Shown here piece by piece: positions 7,447-13,179 of a stretch of 13,179 nucleotides of DNA. The first letter of the stretch is position 1. Every line of letters starts with the position of its first letter. The notes beneath the pieces are model-generated. The model was not told where the DNA came from. It saw only the letters and a list, made by a program, of their open reading frames with translations, and ran no database searches. A program made the translations under genes and the position numbers. The DNA comes from WUQU01 sp038849025 (lineage in GTDB: Archaea; Thermoproteota; Bathyarchaeia; Bathyarchaeales; Bathycorpusculaceae), in the NCBI GenBank assembly GCA_038849025.1, contig JAWCNE010000043.1:1-13179 (forward strand), read 5' to 3'.

Positions 7447-7851
7447 CTAGGCTTTGTGAGACAAGTCGCTTACAACTTTTTCTAGGTATCTGCAGAATTC
7501 ATCTTCTACTTCTTTATAATGCTCATAAAGTTTCAGTTTTTTAAACAATAAGGGTCCAAGCCCCATGGTGGTGAAGAAATGGCTAAGTTTTTGTAGCGAA
7601 TCTGAAATATTCTTACATTCTATTTCCACAAAGAAGCCCTTTGAGTCTCCACCAATGGTAATGAAGATAATTAAAGGGTTTTTGTCGTAATTCTTTATTG
7701 TGGAAAATTTTATCTGACCATTAGATAATTCCTTTGAAGTGTTAAAAGTTTTATTTTGAAAGAAAATTTCTATGCAATTGCTTAGGAGTTCTAGGTCTAC
7801 ATTTTTTCCTATCCACTGAATCTTCATGTAAAACTCAATGCATATGTTCAT
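7447..7851 (-). CDS. Hypothetical small cytoplasmic protein
   Basis: An unrecognised protein of 134 residues from ATG 7851, or 126 from the in-frame ATG at 7827 (M9, reading MKIQWIGKN). No signal peptide or membrane segment is visible. The pattern is mixed alpha/beta: amphipathic helix at about 18-32, strands at 46-53, 60-67 and 72-80 (PLIIFITIGG, GFFVEIECK), then a helical C-terminus of charged and aromatic residues (KLKLYEHYKEVEDEF). There are only three cysteines and no catalytic signature. The AT-rich element CTTTTATT in the 32-bp divergent gap is too close to serve the first ATG but well placed for M9, so the shorter form may be the true one. The gene is convergent with the TPR gene. It is likely real because the reading frame is long for AT-rich DNA and fits the gene spacing. 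Confidence 0.6.
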   Translation of the reverse strand: MNICIEFYMKIQWIGKNVDLELLSNCIEIFFQNKTFNTSKELSNGQIKFSTIKNYDKNPLIIFITIGGDSKGFFVEIECKNISDSLQKLSHFFTTMGLGPLLFKKLKLYEHYKEVEDEFCRYLEKVVSDLSHKA

Positions 7852-7859
7852 TGGCGAAA

Positions 7860-7875
7860 TAAAAGTTTTTATCCC
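7860..7875. promoter_or_regulatory. Short divergent AT-rich promoter region
   Basis: The gap between the two divergent start codons is only 32 bp and contains AATAAAAGTTTTTATC, which can serve as a TATA element on either strand (CTTTTATT on minus, GTTTTTATC on plus). Both would place transcription starts inside the longest reading frames. This suggests that internal starts (7827 on minus; perhaps GTG 7944 on plus) are used. Confidence 0.35.
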
Positions 7876-7883
7876 ACGAATCC

Positions 7884-8675
7884 ATGGTTTACGTAGTAAC
7901 TCGTCTACAATTCAAAAATAAACTCCTAGGATGGCATAGCGGTGTGATAAAGAAAATCTTTGGCTTAGGCGTAATTTTAATTCTTGTCGGGATAGTACTT
8001 ATCTCAATGTCAAAGTCAGAAGTTATTGCTGGTGAAAAAAGTCGGATAGAAGAAAAAACCGTTGGAGACATATGGAACATGACGAGTATTGACCAATGCG
8101 TGATTTCAAGCTTCTTTAAGGAAGGTGACAACGTTTCAATTTACATCACGGCTGGTTCTTTTTGGCAGCAAGAAAGCACTCTCGATATGGATGATCCTCA
8201 TCCTTATCCTCATAGAGATATATTCGTAGCCATAATTGACTCTCAAGGAAGAAACACAACTTTAAATATTCCGTTTAGGCTTGGAACCTTAGGAGTTGCT
8301 ATGGAGCCTACAGGCATTTTTCCAGTAAAAGAACTCGTAAACGGTGATTATTTTATATTTGAAGAAGCAGGCAAATGGAACAACAAAACATACAAAGTAG
8401 AAATAGTGAGAAACGATAACTACACAATAAAATTCTTAGGCTACTATCCGCCTATCAACCCTGACCCAATACACCCACCAGATCCAAAGGGATACTATCC
8501 ACCTCAAAGATTCAGAGTAACCGTCGATACAAAAATCTCGGAAACAGAAAAAGAGGATATTTACAACCAACCTCTCCTCTTCTCTGGAGCGTGGCTATGC
8601 GTTTTAGGCGTCATAATCTCATTAATAGGAGCGAAAATAAAGCCTAAGAAAAAAATCTACAGAACAAAAGAATAA
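7884..8675 (+). CDS. Bitopic surface protein of unknown function, two terminal TM segments
   Basis: Not recognised. The 263-residue frame has a hydrophobic segment at about 25-42 (signal anchor or signal peptide), an exterior region of about 185 residues, and a C-terminal membrane anchor at about 231-249 followed by a basic tail (KIKPKKKIYRTKE). The exterior part is beta-rich with five sequons (N65, N83, N124, N167, N179), an acidic/histidine patch DMDDPHPYPHRD at 101-112 that could bind a metal, and a proline/tyrosine-rich repeat-like stretch (GYYPPINPDP, GYYPPQRF) at 186-210. Such topology is common in archaeal envelope proteins. The start is uncertain: ATG 7884 gives an awkward 20-residue leader, while GTG 7944 with AGGATGG upstream begins directly at the basic n-region of the signal (VIKKIFGLG). 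It lies upstream of dppD on the same strand but has its own intergenic gap. Confidence 0.8.
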   Translation: MVYVVTRLQFKNKLLGWHSGVIKKIFGLGVILILVGIVLISMSKSEVIAGEKSRIEEKTVGDIWNMTSIDQCVISSFFKEGDNVSIYITAGSFWQQESTLDMDDPHPYPHRDIFVAIIDSQGRNTTLNIPFRLGTLGVAMEPTGIFPVKELVNGDYFIFEEAGKWNNKTYKVEIVRNDNYTIKFLGYYPPINPDPIHPPDPKGYYPPQRFRVTVDTKISETEKEDIYNQPLLFSGAWLCVLGVIISLIGAKIKPKKKIYRTKE

Positions 8676-8716
8676 ACATTCCAAAACCATTTTATCTTAT
8701 AGAAAAAGAGACTTTA

Positions 8717-8742
8717 CTATATAAAGCAAAAGCTTTTATAAA
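8717..8742 (+). promoter_or_regulatory. Strong archaeal promoter of dppDF
   Basis: GCAAAAG (8726-8732) directly followed by CTTTTATAAA (8733-8742) is close to the archaeal BRE plus TATA consensus. Transcription would start near 8763, leaving a leader of about 20 nt with the GGTGG ribosome-binding site. A second TATA-like element, CTATATAAAG, lies at 8717-8726. This indicates that the ATPase genes are transcribed independently of dppBC. Confidence 0.65.
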
Positions 8743-8772
8743 CCCTTGTCTTTATTCCAGAAGAATAAAATG

Positions 8773-8777
8773 GTGGA
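8773..8777 (+). promoter_or_regulatory. Shine-Dalgarno fixing a TTG start for dppD
   Basis: GGTGGAAG lies 6-7 nt before TTG 8784. In frame, the only upstream codons are AAT, GGT, GGA, AGC and CCA after a TAA at 8766, so no ATG or GTG alternative exists. The nearby ATG at 8770 is in another frame. Confidence 0.65.
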
Positions 8778-8783
8778 AGCCCA

Positions 8784-9749
8784 TTGCCATTACTTGACGT
8801 TCAAAACCTAACAACCTACTATAAGATTCTAAGAGGCTACGTTAAAGCGGTAGAAAACGTAAGTTTCACTGTGGAGAAGGGTGAAGCGGTTGGACTTGTT
8901 GGTGAGTCTGGTTGCGGAAAAACAACAATAGCCTTATCATTGCTTCGAATTCTCCCTTCCGGCGGACAGATTATGGGAGGAAAAATACTTCTTGAAGGTT
9001 TAGACCTTACAAAACTTGAAGAGGAAGAAATGAGGCAGAGAATTAGATGGAAAAGAATTTCCTTAATTTTTCAGGGAGCAATGAACGCGCTTAACCCTAT
9101 CTACAAGATAGAAGACCAAATTGTAGAGGCAATTACAACTCATGAGCCAGAGGTTAGCAAGGAAGAGGCGAAAGAAAGAACTAGGAAATTATTTGAACTT
9201 GTGGGCATTGAACCTTCAAGAGCAAGCAACTATCCACACGAGTTTAGCGGTGGCATGAGACAACGTGCAATGATTGCCATGGCTTTGGCATGCAACCCCC
9301 AACTTCTAATAGCAGACGAGCCAGGAACAGCCTTAGACGTAATCGTCCAAGCACAGGTTCTTAAACTTTTAAAGGAAATAAGAGAGAGAATTGGACTTTC
9401 CATGATAGTAATAACCCATGACCTCTCCATCGTTACAGAAATCTGCCACAAGACATGTGTAATGTATGGTGGCAAAATGGCAGAGGTGGGAGACGTTTAC
9501 ACGATGTTTAAAGAGCCTTTGCACCCCTATACGCAAGGGTTAATTGGAGCGTTCCCCGACCTTAGGTCCCAAAGACAGAAAATGATTTCTATACCTGGTT
9601 TGCCTCCGGATTTACTGAACCCGCCTCCAGGATGTAGATTTCATCCAAGATGCCCATACGCCATGGATATATGCCGCAAAGAGGAGCCGCCTTATATAGA
9701 AATTAAAAAGGATCATTATGTGGCTTGCCATTTAGTTCACAAAGGATGA
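8784..9749 (+). CDS. dppD: Peptide-type ABC transporter ATPase, DppD/OppD family
   Basis: Cytoplasmic ATP-hydrolysing subunit that powers the importer as a partner of DppF. The 321 residues match the family length. Walker A is GESGCGKTT (40-48), the Q-loop glutamine is Q97 (LIFQGAMNALNP), the signature is FSGGMRQR (154-161), Walker B is LLIADEP (174-180), and the switch histidine is H212. The C-terminal oligopeptide-transporter extension is present with four conserved cysteines, C284, C290, C297 and C315 (GCRFHPRCPYAMDIC). In a mycobacterial relative this extension is reported to hold an iron-sulfur cluster; whether that applies here is inference. Translation begins at TTG. The D-loop region reads GTALD after DEP, where T is usual in place of G. 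It is followed 9 bases later by dppF. Confidence 0.95.
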   Translation: MPLLDVQNLTTYYKILRGYVKAVENVSFTVEKGEAVGLVGESGCGKTTIALSLLRILPSGGQIMGGKILLEGLDLTKLEEEEMRQRIRWKRISLIFQGAMNALNPIYKIEDQIVEAITTHEPEVSKEEAKERTRKLFELVGIEPSRASNYPHEFSGGMRQRAMIAMALACNPQLLIADEPGTALDVIVQAQVLKLLKEIRERIGLSMIVITHDLSIVTEICHKTCVMYGGKMAEVGDVYTMFKEPLHPYTQGLIGAFPDLRSQRQKMISIPGLPPDLLNPPPGCRFHPRCPYAMDICRKEEPPYIEIKKDHYVACHLVHKG

Positions 9750-9758
9750 TGATGAAAA

Positions 9759-10751
9759 ATGGAAGAAATAATTAAAGTGGAACACCTCAGGAAATGGTTT
9801 CCAGTAAGATTAGGATTTTTCGAAACAATTTTTTCTAGACGCCAACTTTTCGTAAGAGCCGTGGATGGAATAGATTTTGACATAAAGAAGGGCGAAATAT
9901 TTGCTTTGGTAGGTGAAAGTGGAAGCGGAAAAACCACGACTGGCAGATTATTGCTTCGATTAATTGAACCTACAAGCGGAAAAATTTTCTTCGAAGGAAA
10001 AGACACTACAAAAATACCAGAAAAAGAGTTTAAACCCTATCGCCGCAGAATGCAAATGATATTCCAAGACCCCTACGAATCGTTGAACCCAAAAATGACA
10101 ATTTTTGACATTATTGCAGAACCACCAAGAGTGCAAGGCACTTTAAGTGAACCACAAATAAAAGATAAAGTATACAAAGTTTTAACAGACGTACAACTTG
10201 TTCCGCCCGAAGAGTTTGTGTATAGATATCCGCATGAGTTAAGTGGAGGGCAAAGACAAAGAGTTGCAGTTGCGCGGGCGTTGACATTGGATCCAGAATT
10301 CGTTGTTGCTGATGAGCCAGTATCAATGCTAGATGCATCAATCAGAGCAGAAATATTGAACCTCATGCTTGACCTTATGAAGAAATATAACGTGACATTC
10401 CTCTATATTACCCATGACCTTGCATTGGCAAGGCATATTTGCGATACAATAGCAGTTATGTATCTTGGAAAACTTATGGAAAGGGGAACCGCGGAGCAAA
10501 TAATATATGAACCGTTACATCCTTACACGAAGGCGTTGCTTGTAGCGGTGCCAAGTCCCAATCCAGACGCCAAACGTGTAGAAGTTGTGATAAAAGGAGA
10601 AATTCCAAGCCCGATAAATCCGCCTTCTGGTTGTAGATTTCACACAAGATGCCCCGAGTTTATAGGTAACATTTGTCGACAGAAGGAACCGCCGCTTATT
10701 AATGTAGGTGGCGAACATTTCGTCGCATGTCATTTATATGGTAAAACATGA
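9759..10751 (+). CDS. dppF: Peptide-type ABC transporter ATPase, DppF/OppF family
   Basis: Second ATPase of the importer, 330 residues, normal for the family. It shows Walker A GESGSGKTT (52-60), Q-loop Q103 (IFQDPYESLNP), signature LSGGQRQR (161-168), Walker B FVVADEP (181-187), D-loop SMLDAS and switch H219. The N-terminal KWFPVRLGF and the long loop before VRAVDGIDF are typical of DppF. The C-terminal extension has four cysteines in the same arrangement as DppD (C292, C298, C306, C324; GCRFHTRCPEF). The start ATG is preceded by GGATGATG overlapping the dppD stop region, so both subunits should be made from one mRNA. All catalytic residues seen are intact. Confidence 0.95.
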   Translation: MEEIIKVEHLRKWFPVRLGFFETIFSRRQLFVRAVDGIDFDIKKGEIFALVGESGSGKTTTGRLLLRLIEPTSGKIFFEGKDTTKIPEKEFKPYRRRMQMIFQDPYESLNPKMTIFDIIAEPPRVQGTLSEPQIKDKVYKVLTDVQLVPPEEFVYRYPHELSGGQRQRVAVARALTLDPEFVVADEPVSMLDASIRAEILNLMLDLMKKYNVTFLYITHDLALARHICDTIAVMYLGKLMERGTAEQIIYEPLHPYTKALLVAVPSPNPDAKRVEVVIKGEIPSPINPPSGCRFHTRCPEFIGNICRQKEPPLINVGGEHFVACHLYGKT

Positions 10752-10765
10752 GAAAACATGATTGT

Positions 10766-10769
10766 GGTG
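10766..10769 (+). promoter_or_regulatory. Shine-Dalgarno deciding the start of the tetraspan gene
   Basis: GGTG lies 7 nt before ATG 10777. The longer frame would begin with TTG 10762 and include this site in its coding sequence, so ATG 10777 is preferred. Confidence 0.55.
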
Positions 10770-10776
10770 TAAGCTT

Positions 10777-11415
10777 ATGGAGAAAGAAAAGTGGATTCTT
10801 CTTTGTTTTGCTTTGTTAACTTTAATTGTGTCGATCTCAACCATAGCCCTTCCATGGTGGAGAATATATACATCAAGGAAAACTGAAACTTCAGAACAAA
10901 CATCGATTAGAGTTGATTATACTTTGACTGGTTCTGTCCTTGGAAGCAAAATAGACTCTAAACAAAACATATCAACGACAGTCAACTACCCGCTTTCAAA
11001 ACTTAACGCAACCGAAGAAAACAAACAGACACTTCAATCATTCTTCAATAACACCTTGATTATAACCCTATGCGGTTTAGTGTTTAGCGCTCTCACTTTC
11101 GCATTCCTCTGCCTCTCAATTCTGCGAGCGTTCCCGCATGGCAGATATACAAAATACTTAGCTGTGATAGCTGGACTTCTGTTTCTCATCTCAATTTTCT
11201 ACTTTGCATCTTACGCGCCAGCCCATATCTCAAAAATTGACACTGTAACCCCGCAGGAAATTTATAATCTGGAAGGCGCCAAAATAGGAGGATTCTATGG
11301 AGGCGCTGGTTTGTTGGTTTACGGTCCATCTTTAGGATGGTACTTGGCTTTTGCAGCATTTCTTCTAAACCTTTCATTGTATAACCTTATTACTAGAGCG
11401 GAGAAAAAACCATGA
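10777..11415 (+). CDS. Tetraspan membrane protein of unknown function
   Basis: A 212-residue protein not assigned to a named family. Four membrane segments are seen: about 6-26, 94-117, 127-146 and 184-205. A large first exterior loop (27-93) follows the WW pair at 27-28 and holds sequons N64, N77 and N91. The second exterior loop (147-183) is glycine-rich (GGFYGGAGLLVYGPSLGWYL). This claudin-like topology with a closing GPSLGWYL is seen in many archaeal envelope proteins, but homology to claudins is not claimed. It starts 25 bases after dppF with its own ribosome-binding site and no obvious promoter, so it is probably cotranscribed with dppDF. That could mean a linked function or simple read-through. 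Confidence 0.82.
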   Translation: MEKEKWILLCFALLTLIVSISTIALPWWRIYTSRKTETSEQTSIRVDYTLTGSVLGSKIDSKQNISTTVNYPLSKLNATEENKQTLQSFFNNTLIITLCGLVFSALTFAFLCLSILRAFPHGRYTKYLAVIAGLLFLISIFYFASYAPAHISKIDTVTPQEIYNLEGAKIGGFYGGAGLLVYGPSLGWYLAFAAFLLNLSLYNLITRAEKKP

Positions 11416-11429
11416 GGTCACCGCAAAGC

Positions 11430-11465
11430 CTTATATATAAAGCGTCAAACAACAGAGGAAGGTGA
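11430..11465 (+). promoter_or_regulatory. Promoter and Shine-Dalgarno of the Yip1-like gene
   Basis: CTTATATATAA (11430-11440), preceded by CGCAAAGC, is a strong TATA box. Transcription would start near 11460, just ahead of or within GGAAGGTGA (11458-11465), the ribosome-binding site that ends 4 bases before ATG 11470. The leader is therefore very short. Confidence 0.6.
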
Positions 11466-11469
11466 AAAT

Positions 11470-12609
11470 ATGGAAAGACAAACGGCATTTATCGGTGCAG
11501 TATTAAGTTTTATAGGGGCAATTTTAATATTTGTTAATACTGTGGTTGTCGCCTCTTATGGTTCATCAATTATATTGTCATCATACGCTGCTTCATCCAT
11601 CGATAAACTCATGGCAAGTAAAAGTGAACCTTGGTATAGAATAGCTTTCGGCTTGTCAAGCGCTGTTGAAGGCGCGCTTATACTGTTTTGGCTATTGGTT
11701 TCTGTAGTAATCCTCTTATTGGCTGCTTCTATGTTTTTGGTTCGTGTGCCGCAAATGCAGGGAGCGATTGTCTTACTCTTGTCCATAATCTCTTTATTTG
11801 CTGGCGGAGGATTCATCATTGGCTCAATTCTTGGGATTGTTGGAGGCTCCTTGGCATTACAGTATTCAAAACCTTTTGGGGAAACCTTTTTCGGAAGGTT
11901 AATTGGAATAGCAAGATTTAATTCGAAAACTTTTGAGTTCATTAAACAGAATCCCAAACTTTTAGGCGAAGGCGTTGCCTTACTGATTCTTATAAATTTC
12001 TTAACTGGATTGGGCTCTAGCCTCTATTTATTTAATGTGGATAAAATTCTTCACTCGTCAACAGAAACTTCTACTAGAATCCTCTTGCTTGGCGAACCAC
12101 TTTTTGACATAACCATACTGGGCCTTCCCATTATATTTATTGGTTTAGCGATTGTAAAATGGATATTCTTATCCTTTACCATCTATGTCATTGGTTCACG
12201 GCTGCTTGGAACAGAAACAAAATTTGATGATGTAGCCAGATTAACAGCCTTTGCATATACGCCCGTAATTCTTCAAGTTTTTCTTCCATGGGTTTTCGCA
12301 AACGAACCTTACTTGACAACACATTGGCCCTCCACTCTGATTTTGATAACAAATCTTTGGATGATTCTAGTCTTAATGGTCGCTGTAAGGGAATTGTTTG
12401 AAATAACAACCACAAGAGCTTTAGGCATACTCCTGCTAGCTGGATCAATCTATTGGGTATCAATTTACAAGTTTTTCTTGCCAATGGTTTTTGCGCCTAA
12501 TCCTATACCCGGAATCCTCATAGATATAGCGCCTAAAGAGTTTGTTTTAGCACTTGTTTCCTTGGCAGTAGTGTTATCTTATCTGTTGGGAACCTTTAAG
12601 AAGTATTAA
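11470..12609 (+). CDS. Polytopic membrane protein with C-terminal Yip1-like domain
   Basis: A 379-residue integral membrane protein. The N-terminal half has hydrophobic segments at about 8-28, 66-91, and 98-130 (probably two), resembling the glycine-rich four-helix units of small prokaryotic membrane proteins. From about 150 the pattern resembles the Yip1 family: FNSKTFEFIKQNP (150-162), hydrophobic 166-182, 217-243, then LLGTETKFDDVARLTAFAYTPVIL (245-268), where a polar loop followed by a YTP-like turn is characteristic, and further helices at 285-307, 316-335 and 356-373. Prokaryotic Yip1-like proteins are common but of unknown function. It has its own TATA box, so it is probably a separate unit from dppDF and the tetraspan gene. 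Its TAA shares bases with the stop of the convergent gene. Domain calls are by pattern and moderate in certainty. Confidence 0.8.
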   Translation: MERQTAFIGAVLSFIGAILIFVNTVVVASYGSSIILSSYAASSIDKLMASKSEPWYRIAFGLSSAVEGALILFWLLVSVVILLLAASMFLVRVPQMQGAIVLLLSIISLFAGGGFIIGSILGIVGGSLALQYSKPFGETFFGRLIGIARFNSKTFEFIKQNPKLLGEGVALLILINFLTGLGSSLYLFNVDKILHSSTETSTRILLLGEPLFDITILGLPIIFIGLAIVKWIFLSFTIYVIGSRLLGTETKFDDVARLTAFAYTPVILQVFLPWVFANEPYLTTHWPSTLILITNLWMILVLMVAVRELFEITTTRALGILLLAGSIYWVSIYKFFLPMVFAPNPIPGILIDIAPKEFVLALVSLAVVLSYLLGTFKKY

Positions 12610-12848
12610 CCTTCGGTTGAGGTTTTCCCTTCTGCCTTTTCTCTCTCTTTGTTTTTGGCGATTACCCATTCTTTGTATCCTGCTGCTACGCCCCATCCAA
12701 TCACTAGGATAAAGGTAAGAATGGTGTTAAAGGGGAACGGCAAGAAGAGGATGAACCAGACGATGAATAATGGGCCGATGACTATAAGGAACAATGCTAA
12801 AATGATTATCCAAAGCCATTTTTCGGTTAGTACGCTCATACTTTGCAT
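12606..12848 (-). CDS. Two-TM mini-protein with charged C-terminal tail
   Basis: An 80-residue protein with no recognised family. It has two hydrophobic segments, about 11-35 and 40-57, joined by a tight PFPFN turn, then a basic and acidic tail (KNKEREKAEGKTSTEG) likely in the cytoplasm. The start may be ATG 12848 or ATG 12839 (M4), the latter with GGGATG 5 bases upstream. A TATA-like ATATTAAAAGC (12883 to 12873) suits the first. Its stop codon overlaps that of the Yip1-like gene. Hairpin two-TM proteins of this size often associate with larger complexes, but no partner can be named from the sequence. Confidence 0.65.
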   Translation of the reverse strand: MQSMSVLTEKWLWIIILALFLIVIGPLFIVWFILFLPFPFNTILTFILVIGWGVAAGYKEWVIAKNKEREKAEGKTSTEG

Positions 12849-12872
12849 CCCATTAGTAATATTGTTGCAGTA

Positions 12873-12883
12873 GCTTTTAATAT
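12873..12883 (-). promoter_or_regulatory. TATA-like element of the two-TM gene
   Basis: ATATTAAAAGC on the minus strand lies about 30 nt before ATG 12848 and begins just after the stop codon of the preceding gene. It would give an almost leaderless transcript from the first ATG. Read-through from the upstream gene is equally possible. Confidence 0.35.
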
Positions 12884-12884
12884 T

Positions 12885-13179
12885 TTATCTTTTATTCAAA
12901 GCATGCACGACTTTATTTTCTACGAGTTTAGCCAATGCGTCTTCTGTAGGAACGCCGTGAATTATTTTTTCGCCATATGAAATTGCAGGGAAATTCATTA
13001 AACCCTTCGCTTTTAATCTGATTTTGGTGAAAAATCCAGCAGTTGCCAAATCGACGACTTCAAATTCATAGCCTTTCTTTGCGCAGAAATTCTCAACTGC
13101 AATTATGGCTTTTTTCTCTTCTTCAGATATGTAACGGTTGTCCATTGCGCCTGGATAATGCTTTAGACCAGAAAAAGCC
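12885..13179 (-). CDS. Thioredoxin-fold-like protein, 5' end probably outside window
   Basis: From ATG 13145 the frame gives 86 residues, but it stays open for 11 more codons to the window edge (reading AFSGLKHYPGA before the Met). The true start is therefore probably outside. Counting from the Met, an acidic helix (6-24, EEEKKAIIAVENFCAKKGY) is followed by strand EFEVVDL (27-33), helix, and the segment NFPAISYGEKIIHGVPTEDALAKLV (51-75). That segment resembles the second half of thioredoxin and glutaredoxin folds, with P53 as candidate cis-proline and G64 near the turn. No CxxC is seen in the visible part; the only cysteine is C21, within the helix. It may be a redox-inactive relative or have its active site upstream. 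The assignment is by pattern only. Confidence 0.6.
   Translation of the reverse strand, partial: AFSGLKHYPGAMDNRYISEEEKKAIIAVENFCAKKGYEFEVVDLATAGFFTKIRLKAKGLMNFPAISYGEKIIHGVPTEDALAKLVENKVVHALNKR

Noticed and set aside
10762..10776. TTG 10762 as start of the tetraspan protein
   Set aside because: It would put the GGTG ribosome-binding site inside the coding region and add a non-typical WCKL stretch; ATG 10777 is better placed.
1..13179. CRISPR arrays, tRNA or rRNA genes, insertion sequences, transposases or integrases
   Set aside because: No spaced direct repeats, cloverleaf-like segments, terminal inverted repeats or recombinase motifs were seen by reading both strands. The composition shift in the middle is the only hint of transfer.

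Overview
The window looks like an archaeal chromosome segment. TATA boxes preceded by purine-rich BRE-like sequence sit before several genes. Shine-Dalgarno sites of the GGTGA/GAGG type coexist with at least one probably leaderless gene. The proteins are of archaeal style: a family 5 binding protein with the 'QIDLGDWPL / YGAEYGF' motifs, NosD-like beta-helix surface proteins, and many N-x-S/T sequons in predicted exterior domains. My best guess is a Bathyarchaeia-like or related Thermoproteota lineage. That is an inference from protein style only; no rRNA or tRNA gene is present to confirm it.

Layout. (1) 1-4668: a peptide-type (Dpp/Opp) ABC importer. The solute-binding protein is on the minus strand and leaves the window at its C-terminal side. 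It is transcribed divergently from the two permease genes dppB and dppC, which are translationally coupled. (2) 4705-8675: an AT-rich interlude of four genes on alternating strands: a secreted beta-helix protein with a C-terminal dockerin-like Ca2+ module, a TPR/zinc-ribbon/four-TM protein, a small unknown protein, and a bitopic surface protein. (3) 8784-10751: the two ATPase genes, dppD and dppF, with their own strong TATA promoter; dppD starts with TTG. (4) 10777-12609: two polytopic membrane proteins, a tetraspan and a Yip1-like protein. (5) 12606-13179: a two-TM mini-protein and a thioredoxin-fold-like protein on the minus strand, the latter running off the window.

How the genes fit together. 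The binding protein, DppB, DppC, DppD and DppF make a complete importer: capture outside, two permeases, two ATPases with the family's four-cysteine C-terminal motif. It is split into two transcription units by the interlude. Two parts are unusual. The binding protein has its conserved blocks in circularly permuted order: the usual N-terminal lobe I motif comes after the usual C-terminal half. DppC carries about 310 extra residues between TM1 and the conserved LGT..LG.D motif, predicted to be a glycosylated exterior beta-rich domain. These two departures affect parts of the importer predicted to act on the same (outer) face of the membrane, which makes a modified capture module the most interesting possibility here.
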